64,000 nucleotides of DNA from Clostridium kluyveri DSM 555 (GTDB lineage: Bacteria; Bacillota; Clostridia; Clostridiales; Clostridiaceae), in the NCBI RefSeq assembly GCF_000016505.1, contig NC_009706.1:558001-622000 (forward strand), written 5' to 3'. The notes under the pieces were generated by a model. It was given only the letters and a program-made list of their open reading frames with translations. It searched no databases and was not told the origin of the DNA. Positions 55,180-63,333 of the stretch are shown one piece after another (the stretch's first letter is position 1; each line of letters begins with the position of its first letter). The translations under genes and the position numbers were made by a program.

Positions 55180-55535
55180 AAATAGCAATTTCAGCACATG
55201 GGGTGGAGGCAGACAGTTTGTTGGATGTGAGATTTGGAAGATGTAAGTATTTTCAAATCCATGATACTGAAGGGGAAGAAATTAAGGTATTGGAAAATAA
55301 AGGTCAATTTTCGGGAGGTGGTGCTGGTATCGCAGCGGCACAACAAGTACTTGATGAAAATGTGGATGTTATAATTACCGGGAGTTTAGGACCTAATGCT
55401 TTTAAGATTGTTGATAAATCAGGAATTAAGGTTTATAAATGTGAAAGCATTGCTGTGAGTTCTGTTTTAGAAAAGTTTGAAAAAGGTGAACTTAAGGAAT
55501 TGACACAATCAGGACCGGCGCATCATGGAATTTAG
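55176..55535 (+). CDS. NifX/NifB-family cofactor-binding protein (orange-protein-like), copy 1
   Basis: This 119-residue protein is coupled to the Mrp gene by a 4-base overlap. It begins MKIAISAHGVEADSLLDVRF, with the G-R-C-K-Y-F strand and the DVIITGSLGPNAF loop of the dinitrogenase iron-molybdenum cofactor family. It ends with a His/Pro tail. Members bind metal clusters during cofactor assembly; the Desulfovibrio orange protein of this family holds a Mo-Cu sulfide cluster. Beside MinD-type ATPases, the ORP comparison is reasonable, but the metal here is unknown. Confidence 0.88.
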   Translation: MKIAISAHGVEADSLLDVRFGRCKYFQIHDTEGEEIKVLENKGQFSGGGAGIAAAQQVLDENVDVIITGSLGPNAFKIVDKSGIKVYKCESIAVSSVLEKFEKGELKELTQSGPAHHGI

Positions 55536-55560
55536 AATAGGATTTTAAGGAGGAAGTAAC

Positions 55561-56391
55561 TTGAATATAGCAGTATTAAGTGGAAAAGGAGGTACAGGTA
55601 AAACTACTGTGTCTACAAATATTGCCCTTGCGTTAAAGGCAAATTATGTAGATTGTGATGTAGAAGAACCAAATGGATTTTTATTCTTGAAACCACATAT
55701 TGAAAAAACAGAACAAGTTAAGGTAAAATATCCATTTATAGATGATGAAAAATGTATTTCCTGCGGCTTATGTGTGGAAGTCTGCGAATTTAATGCTCTT
55801 GCAAAGATTAAAGAGGATATTATATTATTTCAAAAGCTGTGTCATAGTTGTGAAGCCTGTAAAATTGTATGTAAGCAAGATGCCTTAAATTATAGGTATA
55901 GGAATACTGGTAAAATAGAAAAGGGTTATGCACAAAATATAAGATGTCTAAGAGGAGTACTTAATGTAGGAGAACCTATGGCAGTAGCTGTGATAAAAAA
56001 GCTTTTAGAAAATGTGCCACAGGGAGTAAATATAGTTGACTGTAGCCCAGGTACATCCTGTAATGTAGTAAATACTATGAGATATGCAAAAGGGGCAATA
56101 CTCGTTACAGAGCCCACTGAATTTGGATTTCATGACCTTAAAATGGCTGTGGAAGTGGTAAAAATATTTGATATTCCTTTTGGAATAGTAATAAATAAAG
56201 ATAATGGCGAAGAAAATATAATAAAAAAGTACTGTAGGGAAAAAAATATACCCTTAATAGGCAGTATTGCCTATAGTAAAAATATAGCTGAAATTTATTC
56301 AAGAGGAGAAATTCTATATAATAATCCAGAATACAAAAAGACCTTTGATGACATGGCAAAAAGTGTACTGGGGGTGCTAAAGTGGAATTAG
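55561..56391 (+). CDS. MinD-type ATPase with inserted ferredoxin domain, copy 1
   Basis: This 276-residue protein has a TTG start eight bases after AAGGAGG. Walker A is LSGKGGTGKTTV. Two 4Fe-4S sites interrupt the P-loop fold at about residues 63-110 (CISCGLCVEVC; CHSCEACKIVC). The fold resumes with VNIVDCSPGTSCNVVN and TEPTEFGFHDL. This COG1149 class is found next to NifX/ORP-like proteins in several anaerobes. It probably couples ATP hydrolysis to cluster or electron transfer. It overlaps the next gene by 10 bases. Confidence 0.9.
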   Translation: MNIAVLSGKGGTGKTTVSTNIALALKANYVDCDVEEPNGFLFLKPHIEKTEQVKVKYPFIDDEKCISCGLCVEVCEFNALAKIKEDIILFQKLCHSCEACKIVCKQDALNYRYRNTGKIEKGYAQNIRCLRGVLNVGEPMAVAVIKKLLENVPQGVNIVDCSPGTSCNVVNTMRYAKGAILVTEPTEFGFHDLKMAVEVVKIFDIPFGIVINKDNGEENIIKKYCREKNIPLIGSIAYSKNIAEIYSRGEILYNNPEYKKTFDDMAKSVLGVLKWN

Positions 56392-57281
56392 TAGTATTAA
56401 GTGGAAAAGGAGGCACCGGAAAGACTACCATTGCAACAGCACTATCAGAACTTGCAAAAGATGTGGTCAGAATAGATTGTGATGTGGATGCCCCTAATTT
56501 ATATCTTTTTTATAAGGGTGTGGATATAGAAAAAAAAAGTTTTTATGGCGGCAAAAAAGCAGTTATAAATGAGGAGTATTGTAATAAATGTGGAAAATGT
56601 GAAATTATATGTAAATTTAATGCCATCAAAAATTGTATGGTAGATGATTTTCTCTGTGAAGGCTGTGGGGCGTGTACTTTAGTATGTCCTGAAAAAGCAA
56701 TTGAACTGGTGGAGGATAAGTCAGCTGAAACTTTTATTACAAGTACAGACAAAGGTATAATTTCCAGGGCACAGATGGATATAGGCAGCGATGGCTCAGG
56801 GAAGTTAGTTACCTTTTTAAGAAATAATGGAAAAAGGTTCAGTATGAAAGATGCACTAACAATTATTGATGCTTCTCCAGGAATAGGATGTGCTGTCATT
56901 TCATCTGTAACTGGCAGTGATGCAGTGTTGCTTGTTACCGAACCTACAAAATCTGGGCTTGAAGATTTGATGAGGGTGACTGCATTATGTATGAATTTTG
57001 GGGTATTTATTATGGTATGTATAAACAAATATGATATAAATCATGATATTACCATGGAAATAGAAAGATTTGTGATAGAAAAAGGATTGGCGTTAGTGGG
57101 GAAAATACCTTATGATGATACCGTAATAAAATCAATAAATGAGTTGAAATCAATTATATACTACGAAGATAGTGAGGCCTGTAGATCCGTTAAGGAAATG
57201 TGGGTTAACATAAAAAACATATTTACTAAAAATTTTAAAATGGAGGAATGTATAAATGAAAAAAGCAGTGGACTTTTATGA
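56382..57281 (+). CDS. MinD-type ATPase with inserted ferredoxin domain, copy 2
   Basis: This 299-residue protein has a GTG start inside the end of copy 1. Walker A is LSGKGGTGKTTI and VRIDCDVDAPNLY follows. The ferredoxin insert has CNKCGKCEIIC and CEGCGACTLVCP (two full 4Fe-4S sites), then IIDASPGIGCAV and TEPTKSGLEDL. The two copies are clearly homologous yet diverged, as expected for a heterodimer. It overlaps the following gene by 26 bases. Confidence 0.9.
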   Translation: MELVVLSGKGGTGKTTIATALSELAKDVVRIDCDVDAPNLYLFYKGVDIEKKSFYGGKKAVINEEYCNKCGKCEIICKFNAIKNCMVDDFLCEGCGACTLVCPEKAIELVEDKSAETFITSTDKGIISRAQMDIGSDGSGKLVTFLRNNGKRFSMKDALTIIDASPGIGCAVISSVTGSDAVLLVTEPTKSGLEDLMRVTALCMNFGVFIMVCINKYDINHDITMEIERFVIEKGLALVGKIPYDDTVIKSINELKSIIYYEDSEACRSVKEMWVNIKNIFTKNFKMEECINEKSSGLL

Positions 57282-57615
57282 AGAAGGATATAATTGTGCA
57301 GAATCTATAATAAAGGTGGTAAATGAAGAAAAAAACTTAAATATCCCCGTATCAATAGCAAGTCCCTTTGGAAGGGGAATGACTGTGGGAAGCAGTTGTG
57401 GGGCGATAACAGGAGCACTTATGGCTTTAGGTGCGGTAAAAGGAAGAAAAGAAGCAGTGGAGCCTAATCAGTCAAGGGATTATACAAAAAAAATTATGGG
57501 CAAAATAAAGGAGAGATATGGAACATTTCAATGTGCAGAGTTGAAGAAAAAAGGTGTATCCTGTGCTGAAATAATTGAATATACTCATAATGTTTTAAAA
57601 GAATATCTAGATTAA
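57256..57615 (+). CDS. C_GCAxxG_C_C family protein
   Basis: This 119-residue protein has its ribosome site (TGGAGG) inside the preceding gene. The family pattern is present: EEGYNCAESI, then SSCGAITGALMALGAV, then QCAELKKKGVSCAEII near the end. Conserved cysteines and glycines suggest a bound metal or redox centre, and members are often found with iron-sulfur or redox proteins. The function is unknown. Its overlap with the second ATPase argues for a role in the same complex. Confidence 0.88.
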   Translation: MKKAVDFYEEGYNCAESIIKVVNEEKNLNIPVSIASPFGRGMTVGSSCGAITGALMALGAVKGRKEAVEPNQSRDYTKKIMGKIKERYGTFQCAELKKKGVSCAEIIEYTHNVLKEYLD

Positions 57616-57653
57616 TTTTATAATAACACATATTATTTAAGGAGGATATAATT

Positions 57654-58010
57654 ATGAAAATAGCAGTTGCAAGTGAAGGAAAATATGTAAGTGGACACTT
57701 TGGACATTGTGAGGGATTTACAATTTATCAGGTAGAGGATAAAAAAATAAAAAATGAAGAATTTAAACCTAATCCAGGACATAAACCAGGATACTTACCG
57801 GTATTTTTAAAGGAACTAGATGTAAATATAGTAATATCAGGAGGAATGGGTGCTACTGCTCAAGAGATTTTCAATGAAAATGGAATAGAGGTTGTAGTAG
57901 GAGCAGAAGGTTTATGTAGTGATACTGTAGAAAAATTTATAAAAGGCGAACTTAAATCCACAGGCAGTGTATGCACTGAGCATGCCCACGAAGGTCACTG
58001 CAGCGAGTAA
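57654..58010 (+). CDS. NifX/NifB-family cofactor-binding protein (orange-protein-like), copy 2
   Basis: This 118-residue protein sits behind AAGGAGG. The chain starts MKIAVASEGKYVSGHFGHCE, a glycine-rich first loop with a metal-type HFGHC, and has the VNIVISGGMGATAQEIFNE loop of the family. The tail CTEHAHEGHC is rich in Cys and His, unlike copy 1, and may bind a metal. Two different copies in one operon hint at separate cofactor-carrying and delivery roles. Confidence 0.88.
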   Translation: MKIAVASEGKYVSGHFGHCEGFTIYQVEDKKIKNEEFKPNPGHKPGYLPVFLKELDVNIVISGGMGATAQEIFNENGIEVVVGAEGLCSDTVEKFIKGELKSTGSVCTEHAHEGHCSE

Positions 58011-58021
58011 TATTTAATAAG

Positions 58022-58462
58022 ATGGATAAAAATCTTTTGTTATACAAGAAGTTAATTAAAAATAAAGGATATGAGTTCACTATACAGAAGAGAATTTTAC
58101 TTTTAGAGATGATAAATGCCAATACTCATTTATCTGTAAAGCAAATTTATGAAAGAATTAAAGACAAAAATATTGGTCTTGCTACAGTATACAGAAGTTT
58201 AAAGATATTTGGCGAGCTTGGTATAGTAAAAAAAATCAATGTTGATAATATCAATTACTATGAGATAAAAATTTTTAGCGGGAAACCTCTTCATGTACAT
58301 TTTAAATGTGATAAATGTAATAGTATAATAGATGTAGATAATTTAGAGCAGGATCTTTCATATATCAAGTTAAATAAAAAAATTGAAGAGAAAAATGATG
58401 TAGAAATATATGATGTAGATATCATGTTAAAAGGACTGTGCAGTAAATGCAAAGGAGGATAA
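58022..58462 (+). CDS. Fur-family transcriptional regulator
   Basis: This 146-residue protein starts at an ATG with only a weak site, 11 bases after the NifX-like gene, so it may be made at low level by coupling. The N-terminal winged helix (GYEFTIQKRILLLEMINANT; GLATVYRSLKIFGELGIVKK) is followed by a dimer domain with two CxxC zinc pairs (CDKCNS; CSKC). The usual HHHDH regulatory site is reduced (HVHFKCDKC), so the sensed metal cannot be assigned (iron, zinc or peroxide). It may bind the inverted repeat at the operon promoter. Confidence 0.88.
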   Translation: MDKNLLLYKKLIKNKGYEFTIQKRILLLEMINANTHLSVKQIYERIKDKNIGLATVYRSLKIFGELGIVKKINVDNINYYEIKIFSGKPLHVHFKCDKCNSIIDVDNLEQDLSYIKLNKKIEEKNDVEIYDVDIMLKGLCSKCKGG

Positions 58463-58465
58463 AAC

Positions 58466-58912
58466 ATGGCAAGACCAATAAAATTTAGGAAGGTAGAATT
58501 TTTTCCTAAAAGCACCTATTTTGTACCTTGGGGAAAGGCTAAATGCAAAATTAGTGAAACAGTTTTAAAAGTGGAAGAGCTTGAGGCCATGAGGTTGAAA
58601 GATATTGAGGAATTGAATCAGGAAGAATGTGCTGAAAAGATGCAGGTATCCAGACAGACTTTCCAAAATATAATTGATAGTGCAAGAAGAAAGGTAGCTG
58701 TGGCTTTGACACAGGGAAATGCTATAAGAATAAGTGGGGGGAATTACACGACTAATTTTTGTAAATTTAAGTGTTTTGATTGTGGTGAACTATATGAAGT
58801 GAATTATGAACAGGACAGACTTCTTTGTCCTGTTTGTGGTTCACAAAGGGTTTTATGCAGTAAAAAAGCAGATTTTTGCACAAAATGGTGTAAGAATAAT
58901 AAGTGTGAGTAG
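58466..58912 (+). CDS. DUF134 family protein with zinc-ribbon tail
   Basis: This 148-residue protein sits behind AAAGGAGG at the end of the Fur gene. DUF134 opens with MARPIKFRKVEFFP and contains a helix-turn-helix (ELNQEECAEKMQVSRQTFQN) like sigma-factor region 4, so it probably binds DNA. The C-terminal 45 residues hold three Cys pairs (CFDCGE; CPVCGS; CTKWC), more than the usual member. The family is often found with NifX-like genes. A second, shorter DUF134 gene lies at 61270. Confidence 0.88.
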   Translation: MARPIKFRKVEFFPKSTYFVPWGKAKCKISETVLKVEELEAMRLKDIEELNQEECAEKMQVSRQTFQNIIDSARRKVAVALTQGNAIRISGGNYTTNFCKFKCFDCGELYEVNYEQDRLLCPVCGSQRVLCSKKADFCTKWCKNNKCE

Positions 58913-58936
58913 TATATTTTTAGGGGGATGAAAAGT

Positions 58937-59320
58937 ATGTTTACAAGTGAATATACAGATACTGTTATTGAGCACTTTATGTGTCCTAGAAATGTAGGTA
59001 TCATAGACGATTCGAATGGTGAGGGAAAAGCTGGAGATGCATCCTGTGGAGACTCATTAAGTATATATATTAAAGTGGAGGACAATATAATAGAGGATAT
59101 CAGTTTTTTAGTTTACGGGTGTCCTGCATCTATAGCTACAAGTAGTATGACAACAGAACTAGCAAAAAAGAAAACCTTAGAAGAGGCATTATCTATTGGA
59201 GAAGATGATATAATAGATGCCCTAGGAGGATTGCCGGATCATAAAAAACACTGTTCTAATCTTGGTGTTAAAGCCTTAAGAAGTGCTATTTATGATTATC
59301 TCCATGAAGATAAAAAATAA
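58937..59320 (+). CDS. NifU/IscU-like iron-sulfur scaffold
   Basis: The protein has 127 residues from the ATG at 58937, behind GGGGG; an ATG three codons earlier overlaps that site. The three cluster-ligand cysteines of the IscU fold are present in context: GDASCGD, YGCPASIA and KHCSNLG. The usual LPPVK loop (HscA recognition) is replaced by GLPDHKKH, as in NifU-type scaffolds of anaerobes. It is the last gene of the operon and a natural cluster donor for the Mrp and MinD-type ATPases. Confidence 0.88.
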   Translation: MFTSEYTDTVIEHFMCPRNVGIIDDSNGEGKAGDASCGDSLSIYIKVEDNIIEDISFLVYGCPASIATSSMTTELAKKKTLEEALSIGEDDIIDALGGLPDHKKHCSNLGVKALRSAIYDYLHEDKK

Positions 59321-59472
59321 AAATGTTTAAAAAGGTGAGAAGTAAAAGTTGGACCATATAGTAATTTAAGGTATGTAATGATATAATCTATTTATAACTT
59401 TTATTGTAATTAGTGAATGTACTTTTTTCTATTTACATGTATGTTGAAAATTATATTTAGGGAGATGGTCTT

Positions 59473-61161
59473 ATGAACTTTGAACTCACCAAAGAACAAC
59501 AAATGATTAGAGATAATGTTCGAAAGTTTGCAGAAGCAAAAATCGAGCCTATTGCATTTCAACTAGATGAGAAAAATATATTTCCTGAAGAAATAGTTAA
59601 TGAGATGGGGGATCTATCTATTATGGGTCTTCCATACCCAAAAGAATATGGTGGAGCGGGAAAAGATGTATTGAGCTATGCTATTGCGGTAGAAGAACTA
59701 TCAAGGGTAGATGCAGGTGTGGGTGTTATATTATCTGCACACACATCTCTTGGAACTTGGCCTATTATGGAGTTTGGGACAAAAGAACAAAAAGAAAAAT
59801 ATCTAGTTCCACTGGCCTCGGGCAAGAAAATTGCTGCTTTTGGTCTTACAGAACCTAATGCTGGAAGTGATGCCGGCAAGACAGAAACTACAGCGGTTTT
59901 AGAAGGCGATCATTATGTCATAAATGGTTCTAAGGTATTTATAACAAATGCGGATTATGCAGATACTTATGTAATATTTGCGGTTACAACTCCAGGTTTG
60001 GGAACCAAGGGAATAAGTGCCTTTATTATTGAGAAGGGTATGGATGGATTTACTTTTGGTACTCATTATAATAAAATGGGTATACGTTCTTCCGCTACAG
60101 CAGAGCTTTTATTTAAAAATTTGAAGGTACCAAAATATAATCTTTTGGGAAAAGAAAATGAGGGCTTTAAAATTGCCATGCAGACCCTAGAAGGTGGGCG
60201 CATAGGTATTGCGGCACAGGCACTTGGAATTGCCCAGGGTGCATATGAGAAAGCACTAAGCTACTCCAAGGAAAGAGTTCAGTTTGGAAAACCTATTTCA
60301 AGACAACAATCCATAGCATTTAAACTTGCGGATATGGCTACTAAAATTCGGGCGGCTAGATTTATGGTATATAGTGCAGCTGTATTAAAGCAGGAACATA
60401 AAAATTATGGAATGGAATCCGCTATGGCGAAATTGTATGCTTCTGATATTTGCCTTGAAGTTGTTAATGATGCAGTGCAAATATATGGGGGCTCAGGATT
60501 TATTAAAGGATTTCCTGTAGAGCGTATGTACCGTGATGCTAAGATCTGTACAATATATGAAGGAACTAATGAGATTCAAAGACTTATTATCTCCAATGAT
60601 ATTTTAGGTAAACCTAAAAAAGAACCTATTGAGGAAAATAAAGAAAATAAAGTTAATAAAGCAAAACCTATAACGGGAAACCGTAGGAGGGTCATTATAA
60701 AAGAAGGCTCTCCAAAAGAAAAGGTGGATGCATTTTTAAATTATATTAAAAGTGAAAATATAGATATTAATAAAAGTGAAGCTTCTAAAGGAAGTATAGC
60801 AGACGCAGATAAAGTATGCAGTATAGGACTGGGATTAAAGGATAAAAAAGACTTGCCTTTAATACAATCACTAGCGGATACAGTTGGTGCTGAACTTGGC
60901 TGTTCCAGACCTGTGGCTGAAGAAAGGGAATGGCTGCCACTTGATCGTTATGTAGGCATATCGGGTCAGAAATTCGGTGGAACATTTTATCTTGCCATTG
61001 GTATATCAGGACAAGTTCAACATTTAAAGGGAATTGAAAATGCTGGAATTATAACTGCTATAAACATAGATGAGGATGCTCCTATATTTAAGAGTTCAGA
61101 TTATGGTATTGTAGGAGATCTATATGAAATTGTGCCGCTGCTTATTGAGGCTTTAAAATAG
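59473..61161 (+). CDS. Acyl-CoA dehydrogenase fused to an EtfA FAD domain
   Basis: This 562-residue protein sits behind GGGAGATGG. Residues 1-378 are a full short-chain acyl-CoA dehydrogenase (TKEQQMIRDNVRKFAEAKIE; FGLTEPNAGSDAG; YGGSGFIKGFPVERMYRDAK; catalytic Glu in YEGTNEIQRL). A Lys/Asn-rich linker (about 385-430) leads to domain II of EtfA (DADKVCSIGLGLKDKKDLPL; GCSRPVAEEREWLPLDRYVG; AIGISGQVQHLKGIENA; DYGIVGDLYEIVP), which binds a second FAD. EtfA domain I and EtfB are absent. It likely reduces enoyl-CoA or oxidises acyl-CoA with electrons passed through the tethered flavin. The substrate is unknown. Confidence 0.9.
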   Translation: MNFELTKEQQMIRDNVRKFAEAKIEPIAFQLDEKNIFPEEIVNEMGDLSIMGLPYPKEYGGAGKDVLSYAIAVEELSRVDAGVGVILSAHTSLGTWPIMEFGTKEQKEKYLVPLASGKKIAAFGLTEPNAGSDAGKTETTAVLEGDHYVINGSKVFITNADYADTYVIFAVTTPGLGTKGISAFIIEKGMDGFTFGTHYNKMGIRSSATAELLFKNLKVPKYNLLGKENEGFKIAMQTLEGGRIGIAAQALGIAQGAYEKALSYSKERVQFGKPISRQQSIAFKLADMATKIRAARFMVYSAAVLKQEHKNYGMESAMAKLYASDICLEVVNDAVQIYGGSGFIKGFPVERMYRDAKICTIYEGTNEIQRLIISNDILGKPKKEPIEENKENKVNKAKPITGNRRRVIIKEGSPKEKVDAFLNYIKSENIDINKSEASKGSIADADKVCSIGLGLKDKKDLPLIQSLADTVGAELGCSRPVAEEREWLPLDRYVGISGQKFGGTFYLAIGISGQVQHLKGIENAGIITAINIDEDAPIFKSSDYGIVGDLYEIVPLLIEALK

Positions 61162-61176
61162 AATTTGTAATTTTTT

Positions 61177-61204
61177 AAGAGGTGATTATTCACCTCTTAT
61201 TTTA
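61177..61204 (+). terminator. Terminator of the dehydrogenase fusion gene
   Basis: AAGAGGTGA and TCACCTCTT flank TTAT, followed by ATTTTAG. Confidence 0.75.
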
Positions 61205-61269
61205 GTATGTAAAAAAGTCAAGAATTGCATTATAATATTCTGGTACGATAAAACTAAAGAGGTGATAAA

Positions 61270-61638
61270 ATGGCAAGGCCAAGAAAATGGAGGAAAGTCT
61301 GTACATTGCCGCAAATTAATAAATTTGGACCTGTAGATATATCAAAAGATATAAATGAACCTATAATAATGACTGTAGAGGAATACGAAACTATAAGGCT
61401 TATGGATTTAGAAGGATTAAATCAAGAAGAAAGTGCAAGTGTAATGGGAGTGGCACGTTCTACTATACAGAGAATATATGATGATGCCCGTAAAAAGATA
61501 GCAAAAAGCTTGGTAAACGGGAAAATATTAAAAATAGAAGGAGGCAGTTATAAACTTTGTAGTGACTTTAACAATAAGGAAAACTGCAGTAAGTGTATTT
61601 GTAATAAATACAGACAGTATGATGAATGTGCTGAGTAA
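61270..61638 (+). CDS. DUF134 family protein, second copy
   Basis: This 122-residue protein sits behind AGAGGTGA. It opens [20 protein letters not shown] and has the same helix-turn-helix as the 58466 gene ([20 protein letters not shown]). Its tail is shorter, with a different Cys set ([10 protein letters not shown]). It is presumably a DNA-binding regulator. It is separated from the ORP-like operon by the dehydrogenase fusion and has its own transcription start region. Confidence 0.88.
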   Translation: MARPRKWRKVCTLPQINKFGPVDISKDINEPIIMTVEEYETIRLMDLEGLNQEESASVMGVARSTIQRIYDDARKKIAKSLVNGKILKIEGGSYKLCSDFNNKENCSKCICNKYRQYDECAE

Positions 61639-61759
61639 ATACACTAAGAACATTATTTGGTTTATTTTTTTAATAAAGATATGGATTTTAAGGAAATATT
61701 AATATTAATATAGTAAATTTACCTAAGGGAATATAATAAAATTTTTAGGAGGTATTAAT

Positions 61760-62107
61760 ATGAGTATTTCATCAATTTCTTCTATGTCAACTGGCACAAC
61801 TGTAACTTCGTATAATAGCAGTAATGACACAAGTCAATTAGAAAAGCAGGCAGCTAATATTAAACAGCAGATACAAGAAGAGAGTGCAAGTGACGATGAT
61901 GAGCAAACAAAACAGGCTAAAATCCAGCAGTTACAGGCGCAACTGCAGCAGATTGAATCACAGATTCAGCAAATGCAATCTCAAAAAACATCGAAAACTC
62001 AAACTTCTGTGGATAGTATAAAGTCAGAAAAAATGGAAAATAGCAATACTAATAAAACCAATGATGGTAAAAATAATTCTGATAACATAGTAGATGTATT
62101 TGCTTAA
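61760..62107 (+). CDS. FlxA-like coiled-coil protein
   Basis: This 115-residue protein sits behind TAGGAGGT. A Ser/Thr-rich N-terminus (MSISSISSMSTGTTVTSYNS) is followed by a Gln-rich coiled coil (about 28-78; IQQLQAQLQQIESQIQQMQS) and a polar Asn/Lys tail. This is the layout of FlxA-like proteins, which are of unknown function, often abundant, and in E. coli belong to the flagellar regulon. There is no signal peptide and no cysteine. It is monocistronic. Confidence 0.75.
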   Translation: MSISSISSMSTGTTVTSYNSSNDTSQLEKQAANIKQQIQEESASDDDEQTKQAKIQQLQAQLQQIESQIQQMQSQKTSKTQTSVDSIKSEKMENSNTNKTNDGKNNSDNIVDVFA

Positions 62108-62472
62108 AGTATATTTATCAAAATAGTGTTCCATGAATTTGGACTTTTAAATTAGTATGTATTTTAAATTTTTAAAGTATTAAAGACTCTGATGACTCAG
62201 GGCCTTTAATACTTTAAGAAACATTAGGAATATGTTTATATAAATATAATTTACAAAATTAATATATAATATACTGGGAATTTGAACAAAATATAAGTAC
62301 TTGAATAGAACTTTAATGTGTGCTAGAATAGCTTTGGGTAGTATCGTTTTGAGCTGCACCATAAGTGTTGATAAATTATTCTTCTGCTCATATCAATTTT
62401 TGAAAGAGACAGGATGCGATTTGATTTTAAAATTTTGTTTGTATTTTTGTGTTGTAAAGAGATGGTGATGCC
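62108..62472. other. Gap with terminator before the pantothenate genes
   Basis: A strong intrinsic terminator at 62174-62215 (AAAGTATTAAAG and its exact complement around an inner TGA/TCA stem) ends the FlxA-like gene. The next 250 bases are AT-rich with no recognised gene. The promoter for the DUF2520-panB unit should lie here, but no clear consensus was fixed. Confidence 0.55.
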
Positions 62473-63333
62473 ATGAAATTTAATATTGGTTTTGTTGGAG
62501 CTGGTAGAGTAGGAGTAACCTTGGGCAAGTATTTTTCCCTTAATGGATTAAACTTGAAAGGCTACTACAGTAAAAGTAGAAGTTCAGCAGAGGAAGCTGC
62601 TGATTTTACATCCAGTAAATATTACGAAGAACTTGAAGCTTTGATAAAAGATTGTAATGTTATTTTTATAACAACCCCTGATGATATTATACAAGAAATA
62701 TGGAATAAAATAAAAAAATACAAACTGAAAAATAAAATAATCTGCCATTCAAGTGGTTCTTTGTCCTCTTCAATCTTTTCAGATATTGACACTTTAGGAG
62801 CATTCGGATATTCTATCCATCCCATGTGTGCTTTTTCAGATAGGTTTAATACTTATAAAACATTATATAAAATTTATTTTTCCATTGAAGGACATGATGC
62901 TTACATCACAGATTTAAAGGGACTTTTTGAAAAAATGGGTAATAAAATTATTATACTTGACAAAAGTAAAAAACCCTTATATCATCTTGCCAATGTGACA
63001 GTTTCTAATTTAGTGCTTTCTCTTTTAAATATAGGATGTGCATATCTAGAAGACTGTGGTATTAATAGGGATGATGCAATTAATGCTCTTATGCCTTTGA
63101 TTGACAATAATTTAACTAACATAAAAAACAAGGGCTTTATAAATGCATTAACTGGTCCTGTAGAGCGTGGAGATATAGAGACTATTAAACATCATCTTGA
63201 GGTTATACCAGAGGTGCATAAGAATTTATACAGAGTATTGTCTTTGAATCTAGTGGAGCTGTCAGAAAAAAAACATGTGGGAACAAAATGGGATAAAATA
63301 AAAAATGAACTTGGAGGTAATGAACATGGCTAA
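62473..63333 (+). CDS. DUF2520 Rossmann protein, candidate ketopantoate reductase (PanG-like)
   Basis: This 286-residue protein has an N-terminal NAD(P)-binding fold ([44 protein letters not shown]). A helical DUF2520 domain follows ([40 protein letters not shown]). The fold is that of 6-phosphogluconate dehydrogenase/ketopantoate reductase relatives. It overlaps panB by 8 bases, so the two are coupled. PanG, a ketopantoate reductase first described in Francisella with reported clostridial homologues, fits this position: PanB makes ketopantoate and PanG would reduce it to pantoate. Activity here is inferred. Confidence 0.8.
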   Translation: MKFNIGFVGAGRVGVTLGKYFSLNGLNLKGYYSKSRSSAEEAADFTSSKYYEELEALIKDCNVIFITTPDDIIQEIWNKIKKYKLKNKIICHSSGSLSSSIFSDIDTLGAFGYSIHPMCAFSDRFNTYKTLYKIYFSIEGHDAYITDLKGLFEKMGNKIIILDKSKKPLYHLANVTVSNLVLSLLNIGCAYLEDCGINRDDAINALMPLIDNNLTNIKNKGFINALTGPVERGDIETIKHHLEVIPEVHKNLYRVLSLNLVELSEKKHVGTKWDKIKNELGGNEHG

